Assembly: GCA_009823505.1 (NCBI GenBank)
Contig: VZQC01011955.1
Span: 777,497 to 841,496, forward strand
DNA from: Rhizomys pruinosus
Lineage: Eukaryota; Chordata; Mammalia; Rodentia; Spalacidae
DNA: 64,000 nucleotides
Reading direction: 5' to 3'
The translations under genes were made by a program, and so were the position numbers. Each line of letters starts with the position of its first letter. Positions within the stretch are counted from its first letter, which is position 1. Below, in pieces: positions 1 to 9,735 of the stretch. Under the pieces are notes generated by a model. That model was given only the letters and a program-made list of their open reading frames with translations, did not search any database and was not told the DNA's origin.

Positions 1-61
1 AAGAACTGGAAAGGTGGTGGTTTAATAGTGATGTGTTTTGTGTGTCAAGTTGACAAGGGGT

Positions 62-472
62 CAATTGTGCTGGATAGCTTTAGTGTCAACTTGACACACC
101 TGGGTTGAGGGAGCCTCAATTGGGGAATTGGCTCCATTGGATTGGCCTGTGGCCACATCTGTGGAGTATTGTCTGATTGTTGAGCAGTGTGGGAGGGCCC
201 AGCCCACAATGAGTGGTGCCACTCTGGGCAGGTTGTTGTGTGTCGTATAAGAAGGCAGGCTGGGCATGGGTCAGTGGAGCAAGCCAGTAAACAGCATTCC
301 TCCATGGCCTGTGCTTCAGCTCCTGCCTCCATGTTCCTGCCCTGAGTTTCTGCCTTGGGCTCCCTAAGTGATGAACTGTGACCCAGGAGATGTAAGCTGA
401 ATAAACCCTTTCCTCCCCAAGTTGGTGTCGGTCAGAGTGTTTTGTCACAGCACTGGAAGACAAACTAGAACA
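62..472. repeat. Rodent interspersed repeat, family R1, copy 1
   Basis: About 410 bases that recur at about 27,745-28,165, 29,046-29,450 and, in part, 49,078-49,302. Shared landmarks are TCAACTTGACACA near the left end, a CTATAAGAAGGCAGGCTGG-like stretch in the middle, and AATAAACCCTTTCC near the right end. The family was not identified with certainty; a DNA-transposon or LTR-type rodent repeat is possible. The open frames inside it are incidental. Confidence 0.75.
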
Positions 473-885
473 AATCTATATCAAGAGAAAATATTACTTC
501 ATAGAAAATTTCATCAGTGATCCCTTATGCTGTAATTATCAGAAAAGCTTTATTTATACTTAATGGCTCATAGAGTATCTATAAAAATGATTGGAGAAAT
601 TCCTCCAATCAGGAAATTGAAAAATACAGTGAGATTCAATTAAATTCCAAAACAGAAGGAAATAAATGGTAGAAGCAAAACAGAAATGATAGAAAAAAAC
701 AAGCATTTTACATATTAATATCATAAAGTTTCATTAAATAAAAAAGAGAACAAAAAAGTTACCATCAGATAATAAACAGTCACCACAATGGTCCACAGGA
801 TGATGGAATGACATGTGCAAGTTAAAGCTCTACATTTTATAATATAAATAAAATGGGAAAAGTCTTTGAGAAATAAACTAACTGA
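473..885. other. AT-rich intergenic DNA
   Basis: No gene, SINE or structured repeat recognised. The stretch is AT-rich with scattered A runs. Confidence 0.5.
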
Positions 886-1745
886 AGAAGAAATAGAAAA
901 TCTGAAATCAGTGGCAGCATTTCTCAGGGCCTGGGGATGGCTGTTTAGGAACTTATGTCTCAGCAGTATATTTAAATTTAATTCATAATAAAAATGATCA
1001 TCACAAAGGAAGTTCCAAGCCCAGAGAGCGTAACACATGAAAAGTATCAAACATTTAAGGAGGAACTACTACCCACTGTTAGGGTCCTGTGGTCCCCACC
1101 AGAACATCAACGAGTCAGGCAGCTGCTTTTCACGAAGTTTATTTAGAAAAAAAGACCAATTGTGAAGTTTAATTAAAAAAAGCCAAATTGATAGCTGATG
1201 CATCGGGTTAGGCTTCTTCACTACACGCAGGTAGGAGAGCGACCCCAGAGAATTCTACACAGGGGTTTCTAAGGGCAGAGTACACATCTTGGTGGGCTTT
1301 AGGTTAGTTATTACTGTTTTTCTTTTTCTCTTAGATGACTAACTTTATAGTTCCATTCTTCTGCTTTCTCAGGGAGCAGAGGAGATGATCGTCTGTCTCT
1401 TCCTGCTATCTGTTGACCGTTCCTTTCCTGTTGGCTCACTCCACCCCTGCTACTCCACTGCTGACCCATTTTTATTGCTCTCCCATCCCTACTGTTCTGC
1501 TATCTTATTGCTGAAACCTGGTTCAAGGGTTGATTTGAGTAAACACCACATGTCTGCCAGTTCAGCTTTTTGCAAAATGACACTATTTCTAAGTAATTCT
1601 TAGCACAAAATGGAATTTTTCTAAAGAAATGCGAGTTGCTTTAAACGGCCTGCTAGTTCTCTTCACAGTGTTATGTAAGCACTTGAGAAAATGGAAGACT
1701 GTTTCTAACTCATTTCCTCTGATACTAGAATCTGACATAAGCATT
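886..1745. repeat. Repeat R2, copy 1, interrupted by an LTR-like insert
   Basis: Bases 886-1,077 and 1,668-1,745 match 10,291-10,620 almost continuously (for example AAATCAGTGGCAGC and CATCACAAAGGAAGTTCC). The intervening 1,078-1,667 is absent from the second copy. The family was not recognised. Confidence 0.7.
1078..1667 (-). mobile_element. LTR-like insertion (solo LTR candidate)
   Basis: This 590-base block is missing from the otherwise matching copy at 10.3-10.6 kb, so it is an insertion. Read on the minus strand it has AATAAA (TTTATT at 1,138-1,143) about 60 bases before an end in CCTAACA, the layout of R-U5 ending in CA. The far end and a target-site duplication could not be fixed by eye. 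No internal coding sequence is seen. Confidence 0.55.
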
Positions 1746-2904
1746 TCAGAAAAATAAAACACCCTGACTCTTTACAAACGAACACGAACACCAGTAGATA
1801 TCCTGAACAAAAGATGGGCAAATAGAATCTACCAGTACTCAAAAAAGGCATCACAGGAGAGGGACTCCAGGAACGTCCAGGGAGGTTTGTGGACCAAGGT
1901 ATGGAGGACAGAGGTTGAGGGGGCCTGAGAGTTTGTGAGGAGGGATGGTGATTGCAGAAAAGGGCAGGGTGCTGGCTTGGCCCAATATGATCTCCAAGTA
2001 GCCCTAGCCAGCTCTGGCCCCGGCACCCAGCTCTCCCTGCCCACCTCTGGCTGTGGCTCTCATCCATCTCTAGCCACCCTGAGCCTTGGGCCTGGCACAG
2101 GTTATACCCTTTAAGCCAGAAATTCCCAGTTGTTGGCCATCTTACCCTTACACACCTACCTCTCAGCTGTGCCCACTCAGGCTGGGCATGAACTTACTGC
2201 CCCCTGTATCTAATCATAGCCTGGGTACATTATAAGTAGCCTTGAGCCATGTGGCAGAATTCTTGGAGACTATCAGTATGCCCTGGTGATTGAGACTAAT
2301 TGAGGTGCCAATAGTCCTGTGTTGGGGTGAAGCAGCCCTGAGAGCTGCTCTTCTAACATGAAGCCTGCCTGATCCTACTTCAGATGCACTGCAGTCCTTC
2401 CCTGAGGGTGTGGATTTCAACCTCCCACTCAGTTTCCACAGTGTGGTGGCCATTCGAGATTCCATCTCCTTCCAGGAGGTGCCAAAGCCCATCTGTGACC
2501 TGGCACAATGCATTCTCCTGGTGTTTTCTCTGTTGTTTTCTCAACAGGATGAACCACAAGAGGGCAGTGCCCTGCCCTTTACCCTGGATGTCCAGGACCA
2601 TTGATCAGGAAGGACCAAGGATCCTGGGTCAGTGGTGCTGGCTGCCTCTCATCTCTGCCTCCCAACAGGAACCTCTGTGAGCCCCACACTGAATCAAGGA
2701 CAAAGTGAAGCCCAGACAGACCCACAGACAGGCTACATACCCCATTCCTATTTTTGACTGGACCCACCCAGAGCCTCGTGCTTATAGACTGTGTACTGGT
2801 CACCCTGTCACATTCCCTCCCCTTCCAGTCTGAGTCTGCCTGTAGGACCCTGAGGACTTGAAGCCCCAGCTCACAACTCCAAGAAAAGAGCCACAAGGAG
2901 CAAA
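1746..2904. other. Intergenic, nothing recognised
   Basis: Downstream flank of the IFI27-like gene. No SINE or known exon recognised. One plus-strand frame open over about 2,362-2,604 reads QSFPEGVDFNLPLSFHSVV and on; it has no recognised family and is treated as unproven. Confidence 0.4.
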
Positions 2905-2925
2905 GATAGCACATGAGCAATAACT

Positions 2926-2931
2926 TTTATT
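2926..2931 (-). promoter_or_regulatory. Poly(A) signal AATAAA of the IFI27-like gene
   Basis: TTTATT on the plus strand reads AATAAA on the minus strand, 87 bases beyond the predicted stop codon. It gives a very short 3'UTR ending near 2,905-2,915. Confidence 0.7.
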
Positions 2932-3010
2932 CCTTCTCTTCCTCTGACTTGAGTTTGGGGCTTGGAGGTTCAACTTGGGGTGCAGTGTCTCCTGGGTCAT
3001 CCTCTTCTAC
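2927..3010 (-). pseudogene. Out-of-frame relic of an IFI27L2-type acidic tail
   Basis: Beyond the IFI27-like stop, the frame shifted by one base reads 27 acidic/proline-rich residues (VEEDDPGDTAPQVEPP, then SPKLKSEEEKE) and ends at a TAA lying inside the AATAAA signal. The composition and the KSE-type ending resemble the C-terminal tail known in mammalian IFI27L2. Seen: the frame and composition. Inferred: the ancestor had this tail in frame and a one-base shift, plus a TAA just before this stretch, moved it into the 3'UTR. Confidence 0.5.
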
Positions 3011-3017
3011 TTAAGCT

Positions 3018-3121
3018 TTAGCTGCTGGAGGTGGTATTTCTTCCACTCATTAGCCAGCTGCCAATGGCTGCACCAGCAGAGCCCAGGAGGGTATTGGTTA
3101 ATCCAGAGAGTCCAGCTGCCC
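3018..3121 (-). CDS. IFI27-like exon 4 (coding end)
   Basis: Acceptor CCTCCCCAG, then [20 protein letters not shown] and a stop TAA at 3,018-3,020. Phase matches exon 3, which leaves one base. The frame ends earlier than in IFI27L2-type members. Confidence 0.85.
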
Positions 3122-4268
3122 CTGGGGAGGACACAAAGTAGTGACCGGTGGTGGCCTGGGGCTCGGAGAGCCCCAACTCCCTCTAGGTCTGAACCTCCAG
3201 GGTTCTTCTCTAGACAGACACACAGAGTACAGGTGCCAATGAGGGATAATGTTATCTCTGTCTAGGGAACAGGGGTAGGAGACAGAGGACTGCAGGGAGA
3301 AAAGCCCCTCCCTGGGATGGACCTTTGGTTCTCTTGGTTGCTTGGACACTCACCCACAGACTGCAGGGTGGCCACCAGGCTGCCTGCCGCAACTCCGCCT
3401 CCGTTGGCCACTGCTGCTGTTGACATCATACTGGATGCCACGGAAGAGGCTGCAATTCCTGCCCCAGTGAAGCCAATGGCACCCAGAAAGGTGGGCACAC
3501 TAGCCACAGCCATAACTGCGGGAAGAGGAGCTGGGTCAGGTGGCCTCAGGGGTAGGGCCTCCTCAAGAATTCACTAAAGGTCTGTGGGGAGTTTGTGCTC
3601 TGAGCATCTGGGAGACAGCAGCTTGCAAAGGGGTCCCGAGGTTAAAAAAAAAAAAGAGGGGGTGGAAATGGGTCCAGGTGGGGTCTGCTGGGGGCCCAGT
3701 GGGGGCCAGAAGTCAGTGTAGGATCACACAGAGCTCTGGTGTTGTCCCTAACTTGCTGGGTGACGCTGGGGATGTTACTGTCATTCACTGGGCTTCAGAT
3801 TTGTGAGGGATAAAAATTAAGCACTTCCATTTTCAGCAGTTTCCCCCTCCCCCGTCCCCTGTTCCTTCCCTGTTCCCTCCCCCGCCCCCCACCACAAGCT
3901 TGTCCCTTGCTACTTATTAAATATAAGGCAGGGAGCAGAAGCCGGGTGTGCCCCTTGAGCTGGTCTCTGGAATGTACTGAGTGAGCACTTTTTCCCAAAG
4001 AGTTTCAGTCAAGCCGCTCAGGAGCCCTGGGAAGGGCAGGTGTAGAAGTGGCCCCTGAACCTCACCGCCAAGGCCACTACCCTGGTGCAGGAAACAAACC
4101 TCCTCCAATCAAAGCACCAGCCAGAACTATTAGAGAGAAAAATTGAGAGATTGGTGTTATAGGATGCTGGGGTGTAGGAGGCCCACCCCCTACCCTCTAC
4201 CCCAGCCCCCCAGCAAGCCATCCCCAGAGAGAACAGCTACTTACTCAACATGATGAAGCAATCTGATC
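3018..4268 (-). CDS. ISG12/IFI27-family interferon-induced membrane protein (Ifi27l2-like), four exons
   Basis: ISG12 proteins are small, very hydrophobic, interferon-induced proteins placed in mitochondria or the nuclear envelope. They are linked to apoptosis and antiviral responses. Joined exons 4251-4245, 4126-4100, 3515-3354 and 3121-3018 give 99 residues. The family core is clear in exon 3: [18 protein letters not shown], then [18 protein letters not shown]. The product is nearly all small or hydrophobic residues, with Gly/Ala helices forming two or three membrane segments and a short polar tail ending TTSSS. ATG at 4,251-4,249 is chosen because it follows a good acceptor (CCTATCTCAG) and is cut by a consensus donor (GTAAGT) after seven coding bases. 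The non-coding first exon and promoter were not located. Whether it is the orthologue of Ifi27, Ifi27l1 or Ifi27l2 is uncertain; adjacency to Ddx24 is the known arrangement. Confidence 0.85.
3354..3515 (-). CDS. IFI27-like exon 3 (ISG12 core)
   Basis: Acceptor TTCCCGCAG and donor GTGAGTG. Encodes [19 protein letters not shown] and the conserved [17 protein letters not shown] block. 162 bases. Confidence 0.9.
4100..4126 (-). CDS. IFI27-like micro-exon 2 (27 bases)
   Basis: A strong acceptor (TTTTTCTCTCTAATAG) precedes 27 bases reading ILAGALIGG in the gene's phase. This restores the family pattern of an IGG motif before the AVA..P segment. The donor would be GTTTGT, which is weak; later GT sites break the frame or read through a stop. 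Skipping it keeps the frame (90 residues), so both forms are possible. Confidence 0.6.
4245..4268 (-). CDS. IFI27-like exon carrying the start codon
   Basis: Acceptor CCTATCTCAG at 4,269-4,270, a short 5'UTR piece, ATG at 4,251-4,249, codon TTG, one base A, then donor GTAAGT. Only seven bases are coding. Confidence 0.75.
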   Translation of the reverse strand, partial: DQIASSC

Positions 4269-4374
4269 CTGAGATAGGGAAATCCCTAGCCTCTGTTGAG
4301 TGTCACTTGCCTGTGAACCAATTAGAGTTAAAGGTAAAGGCATGCACTACCAAGCCCAGTTAGATTTCATGTTT

Positions 4375-4537
4375 CAATTGTTTGTGTCTGTGAAAGAAGG
4401 TGTCTGTGGAGGCCAGAGGTACTGACTCCCCCTACAGCTGCAGTTACAGGTAGAGCCCCCTGATGTGGGTGATGGGACCTGAACTCGGGTCCTCTACAAC
4501 AGCATGATCACCTAACCACTGAGCCATGTCTCAGCCT
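4375..4537 (-). mobile_element. B2-type SINE fragment
   Basis: Reverse-complement B2 text: GGAGGCCAGAGGTACTG, then ACTCGGGTCCTCTACAACAG and ACTGAGCCATGTCTCAGCC. Old and diverged. Confidence 0.7.
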
Positions 4538-4669
4538 TGAATTCTTATTCTTGTGCATGTTTCCTGCTGAAGTACTTTTCCTCACTAATCATAATCAGTG
4601 CCCCCATCCATGTGTACACACCTTGCACATTTTCATTTCTAGTTCATCATTGTCTATTTCTGCTTCTTT

Positions 4670-4785
4670 CTTTCTGTCAGAGTCTTGCTATGTAGGCCAG
4701 GCCGACCTGGGGCCTGAATTCCTCCTACCTCACCCTCCTGAGTGGTGGGATTACAGGTGTGGGCCTCCATGCCTAGCTCAGACTA
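4670..4785 (-). mobile_element. B1-type SINE
   Basis: Reverse-complement B1 text, GTCTTGCTATGTAGGCCAGG then GTGGGATTACAGGTGTGG. Diverged. The following 4,786-5,130 is AT-rich with nothing recognised. Confidence 0.7.
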
Positions 4786-5139
4786 TTTTTGTTTGTTTTG
4801 GATATTGTTTTGGTAATTCTTTTTACATAGAATGGCAAAATTGCCAATATTATTAAAAACCTTTCTGTGTAAATAGTCACCAACATATTTACTTACAATG
4901 GTATATTTGTGTACTTATGTATGTACTTTTGCATATTTGTATACTTACATGTATGTGTATATGTACCAGGATACTAGTTTTTAAATTTTACATGACATAC
5001 CAAAGACCCACATCTTCTGCTGTCAATATCATACTGTTTTGATGCTTATCAATTTATTATTTGACTGCTGAGCATAATCCTTAATTCGAGCCTACATAAG
5101 GACACACTTTATTGTAAAGTTTAAAAATATGCTGTAACA

Positions 5140-5300
5140 GGACCTAAGTTCTGTTCCCATCACCCACACCAGAAGGTTTACAACTGCCTGTAACTACAGC
5201 TCTGGGAGATCTGGCCTCCATAACCCCCCCCCCAATACACATGTGACATACACTTCCACAGACAGGCCTATAAATAAAATGAAAATAAATCTTTTTTTAA
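5140..5300 (+). mobile_element. B2-type SINE, 3' part
   Basis: GTTCCCATCACCCACACC, a CTCTGGGAGATCTGGCCTCC-like body, a C run, then an AATAAAATGAAAATAAAT tail: a truncated plus-strand tRNA-derived SINE. Confidence 0.6.
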
Positions 5301-5312
5301 AATATATTTTAA

Positions 5313-5455
5313 ACCGGGTGTAGTGGCACATGCCTCTAACCTCAGCACTTGGGAGGCAGAGGCAGGTGGATCTCTGTGAGTTCAAGGCCAGCCTGGTCTA
5401 CATAGCAAGTTCTAGGACAGCTGGAGCAACAGGAGACCCTGTCTCAAAAAGACAA
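5313..5455 (+). mobile_element. B1 SINE
   Basis: Plus-strand B1: CCGGGTGTAGTGGCACATGC through GAGACCCTGTCTCAAAAAGAC. It ends where duplicated block A begins. Confidence 0.9.
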
Positions 5456-6584
5456 AAGATGCACTGTATCTGAGGGAAGGCTTGGGTTAAGAGCTGGAAC
5501 AAAAAAAAATTGACTCAGATGTTACAGAGTAAGGACTCTGATCTCAACCCTCTGACAAAGCCAGGCAGGCAGGGCAGCCTCTTTCAATGCAGACAAGAGA
5601 TCTCCTGGGAAAGCCAGCCATCCAGACTAGCGAACAGCTGAACTCTGAGTTCAGTGATAAGACCCCTCGCTCAATGAATAAAGTAGAAGGCCACTGAGCA
5701 TGACACCAGTTGGGCCTTCATACCTGTGCATACAGACATGGATGTCTGCCCACATGCAGGCATTACCCCACACCCTACACATGCAACAACAAAGCAAGAT
5801 AAAATACACCCGCATCTCATTTTATTTCCAGCCAAAAGCTACCAGCCAGCAGACTATAGACATGAAATGTGGGGATGCAGGTGTGCAGTGGGAAGACTTG
5901 ACACAAAGGCTCTCAATCACTTTGGATGTTAGCCTTGTGTTTCTTGTTTGATGGTCAGTCATGTTTCTCAAACTAGTGAGGTCTGACTTCTCTTCCTTCC
6001 TCATTCCGTTTTTGAGCTCCCCCTTCTTGAAACCCTGTAAGTTTTAGTCTCAGGGTCATTGTGTATCAACCGTGTGGGGAGCCTGGGAGAGTCTAACTCT
6101 GAATAAACAAAACTTTAACATTGTGTAATTAACATATTAACACAATTAACATTGTGTTAATAACATGGAGCATGCAGTTTAAACTTTAAAATTTCTTTTT
6201 CTAATTTAGGAATATGAAAGTTTCCCTGTCCAAACTTCTTGTCCCCTGCCAATTTTACTGTAGACATTGTTTCCAGGATAAGGCTAAAGGACAAACTACT
6301 CATATATAAACATCTTGAAAAATTCCCAGCAAAATCCTCCATTTTGAACTGAATTTCCTAAATGGCTGACCAACAGATTAACACTCAATGACCTGAAGTG
6401 TGGAATGTCCTGAAGATTCAGAACCTAGTTTAACAATTTATCATGGCCATCATCCTTATCTACACTTCAAATATCTATCCATCAAGTCTACCTTTATCTT
6501 CTTTTTTCTTCTTAACCTTTCTCTCTCCTCCTTCCTCTTCTTTTTCTCCTCCTCTCCCCTCCCTTCTCCCTCCCCTCCTCTCTT

Positions 6585-6722
6585 TGAGACAGGGTTTTCC
6601 TGGGAGCCCCATCTGCCTGGAACTCCTACCTGACTGGCCAGGCCTGTGACACTCACACAGATAAGCTAGCCTCTGCCTTCGTGAGTTGTGGGATTTAAGG
6701 ACCATACACACTACACCCAGCC
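6585..6722 (-). mobile_element. B1 SINE (in block A)
   Basis: TTTGAGACAGGGTTTTCC through GGGATTTAAGGACCATACAC. The cleaner counterpart is at about 13,505-13,645. Confidence 0.8.
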
Positions 6723-6764
6723 TACAACTCTGTTTCTATAACAGCTTGTGATAACAAAATCCAT

Positions 6765-7110
6765 TGTTGGAATGAACTTGCACACCCGACCCCAGCCATA
6801 CCACTCTAGGCATGTACCCTCAAGACTCAACCCCACGCAGAGATGCATGTCACGGCCATATTTTTTCAGCTGTACTTCCAATAGCAGGAGCTGGACCAAC
6901 CCAAATGACCCTCAACTGATGAGTGGATGAGAAGCAAAGGTGGACATCTACGACATGGAGTCTCTATGCACATAAAGAAAGATGACATCATGAGCTTTTT
7001 TGCAGGAACATGGCTGGGAGCTAGAGGACACCATGCTGAGTGAAAGAGTAACCAGTCTCAGAAAAACAACGTGAATGGTATCTCTCATCTGGGTAATCGC
7101 TCAGTGCAAT
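6765..7110 (+). mobile_element. LINE-1 ORF2 3' end, indel-riddled (block A)
   Basis: Matches 13,680-14,030, where an L1 ORF2 C-terminal reading frame is open. Here extra and missing bases break it repeatedly. The pattern looks more like sequence error or gap-fill noise than neutral decay. Confidence 0.8.
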
Positions 7111-8124
7111 TACCTAGTTGTAAAGTATTTCTTCTGTGCATGGCCCCTTGCGCTTGTCAAAGCAGATTGGAGTGATGGCATATTGGAAACAACAACACAA
7201 CAGAACAGAAAGGACTGCATCAAGAACTGACTGAAACAGTGAACTTCTGCTCAAAACAGTCAACTTCCCAACATGGAGAATATTGAGAAGAGACTAAGAG
7301 ATGAAAAGCAGTTTGGCAGAATTGCATGAGCCTGGGGGAGTGGGGGGAATGGGGGAGACACATTAGGTTAGATTTGATAAATATATATATATAATATATT
7401 ATATATATCATAATATATATAGAGACTGAACGATGCAGGACAGCTATGCAGGAAGCATGTCTGGGGTGGGGTGGGGTGGGGGGGAAGGGAAAAGGGACTG
7501 TGCCTGAACTGACATTGAAAAACGTTGTATGAATACACAAAAATATCAATAAAAATAATAAAATTTGGAAAAAAATTTTTAGCATACACAAAATAAAAAA
7601 AAAAACATTAAATAGAGAAATTGCGGCTCTGCTACCTTCATCTGTTTCACTGTTGCCTGTAATAAACTTCTTGACAGCTGAGTAATTTATACACAATAGA
7701 GATTTATTTGTATGAGGATGCTGGTAGTTGGGAAGTCCAAAAGCAAGGTTCCAGCTTCTGGAGGAGACCTTTTGGATTGTTGCTAAAATTCTTCCTGGGA
7801 AGTGTGTGCCAGCATGTCCTCCCTAGCCTCCCTCATCAGACCCAAGCAGTCCAAAGGCAAATCTGAGGAACAGATTCCCCAACTGCAGTTTGGAAAATTC
7901 TAGCAAGTTAAATTGGGCTTGCTTACAGAGCAAATGGGTGAGGGGTTGAAGAAAAAAAAAAAAGCATTGTTAACAACAGAAACAGTTCTACAACAACCAT
8001 CCCTATAGATCATGAGGCTTATAGCTAAGTTACCCTTTTTTGCTGAATCGTGGTACTTCCATTTAAAAGTGTCTTAAAAATCATTATTTAAAAATAAATA
8101 TATAAATAAATAATTCATTATTTT

Positions 8125-8290
8125 TTCAAGAGGCATGGTGGCACAGCCATAATCCCCAGCACTCCAGAGGAGAGGCAGCAGATCTCTGAGTTCAAAGGAC
8201 CGAGGCCTAGTCTTACATAGCAAGCTCCAGGCCAGCTGGCACTAAAGGGAAACCATGTCTCAAAGATGTGATTGTCTTCGATGTAGGTTG
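8125..8290 (+). mobile_element. B1 SINE (block A)
   Basis: GGCATGGTGGCACAGCC through AACCATGTCTCAAAGATG. Counterpart at about 15,035-15,185. Confidence 0.8.
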
Positions 8291-8362
8291 GTGTACCCGG
8301 GTCATGCAATGTCATGTAGGACAGACGATGGAGACTGGAGTTATGGATGGTTGGTTAACTCA

Positions 8363-8831
8363 CTGTTAGGTTTGGATTGAGGGAGACCCGACTTGAAAGA
8401 GTCAACAGGACTCCAACCGAAAAGTAACTCAGGCTTTATTTAGGGCGTGGATCTGGCGTCTGATTAGCTGAGCCAAAAACCACAGGGCTGCTTTGGCAGA
8501 ATTTTAAGGGGGAAGTAGGCAACAGGGCACGGAGCTTTGTGGTTGGTGAAAGAAGCTGGGGAAGTGAAAGGGTGTGCAGAGTGAAAGCGGAAGGGATAGA
8601 AGGTAAACTTGGGGAGTGAAAGGCAGGGAGAAGTGCCTTCAGGTAAGCTACGGTTCCGGTTCCGAAGGGAGCTGGTGAAGTGCTGGAGCTGGAGCAGTTA
8701 AGGCCAGGTTGGAAGAAGCCCTGAAGGTGAAGTCAGACCCAGCGACCTCCCTGGAATCAGGTGTTGGCGCTCTTCTCACACTTTCCTGAATGCATGGCCC
8801 TAGCTAGAAGAGAAGAACGGGGACCTCACAG
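8363..8831 (-). mobile_element. LTR, minus orientation (block A)
   Basis: Starts TGTTAGG on the plus strand (CCTAACA end on the minus). TTTATT at about 8,435-8,440 reads AATAAAG on the minus strand some 70 bases before that end, an R-U5 layout. The outer end near GACCTCACA (8,831) is a guess. It lies head to head with the plus-strand LTR segment to its right. Confidence 0.5.
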
Positions 8832-8837
8832 TCCACA

Positions 8838-9150
8838 CCATCTACCATTCCCATTCTGGGGCCTCCCAACTAAACACCCACCCCCCACCCCCCCAGCACA
8901 GACCTGCTTACACAACTCCACCTCCCCCAAGAGACCAAGTTTTGGTGGAAACCAGGTTTGCTAAAACTCTGCTCTCTCACCACATTCACCCCCAGGTGAG
9001 AGTCATGGACAGTTACTCAAGCTTCCAACTACCTGTGAAGCCTATCCTACTTCTTCTATTAGTCCCTATTTTCCCAGCAGATTTCTAATAAACTTTTCTC
9101 ATCAATGAGTGATCCTGTTTCATAGTTTTTCATTGCCCACACCCCATACA
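8838..9150 (+). mobile_element. ERV LTR segment, plus orientation (block A)
   Basis: Matches 3' LTRs at 21,165-21,451 and 27,500 onward: C-rich run, CCAGGTTTGCTAAA, CAAGCTTCCAACTACC, CTATCCTACTTCT, AATAAACTTTTCT, GAGTGATCCTGTT. It ends ..CATACA just before a primer-binding-site-like sequence. Its left (U3) part does not match the 3' LTR start. Confidence 0.75.
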
Positions 9151-9152
9151 TT

Positions 9153-9173
9153 TGGTGCTGCCAGAACCCAGGA
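9153..9173 (+). promoter_or_regulatory. Retroviral primer-binding-site remnant
   Basis: Directly after the LTR end, TGGTGCTGCCAGAACCCAGG resembles the complement of a tRNA-Phe 3' end (TGGTGCCGAAACCCGGG) with a small insertion. The counterpart at 16,049 has different small changes. Old and non-functional by appearance. Confidence 0.5.
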
Positions 9174-9545
9174 GGGACTCCTAGGTCTCTGATGGCCTGG
9201 TCCCTCCTGTCAAACCCAAACTGCTAACCTTCTGTGACAAAGACCTCCTGTGACAAGGACCAAGGGCCCTTTGCCTTGCCAGCACCAGCCATCTCCCATA
9301 TCAGGCCCAAAATTTTGAGTCCCATCTTCCCAACTACTTTGTCTGGGTAAGAGTTCCCCTCAAGGAGCTGCTGACCTAGTCCTGTGCCGTCCCATCCCAT
9401 ATCTCTTCCCTGTCCCCTCACTCCTCCTCTGTCCCACCCCCTCTCTGACTTTGTTTCCCTCCATTGCTCTACCCTCCTTCCTTGAGTCTTTCCCCTCTCT
9501 CTGGAGGGTATTCCATTTGTCGTCAGTTCACCAACTCCTCTCCGC

Positions 9546-9735
9546 TCGTAAATCCTACCAGTACACACCAAACATGGCCTCACCCTGCTCAGGTAAGTCC
9601 TACCAGTACACACCAAACATGGCCTCACCCTGCTCAGGTAAGTCCTACCAGTACACACCAAACATGGCCTCCCTCCCTGCTCAAGTAAATCCTACCAGTA
9701 CACACCAAACATGGCCTCCCTCCCTGCTCAGGTCC
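9546..9735 (+). repeat. Four 45-47-base tandem units in the retroviral leader
   Basis: Units centre on CCTACCAGTACACACCAAAC and end in CAGGTAAGT (9,590-9,598 and 9,635-9,643), then CAAGTAAAT and CAGGTCCCC. The counterpart at about 16,413-16,550 has three units. The text at the unit joint equals a consensus splice donor. Confidence 0.85.
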
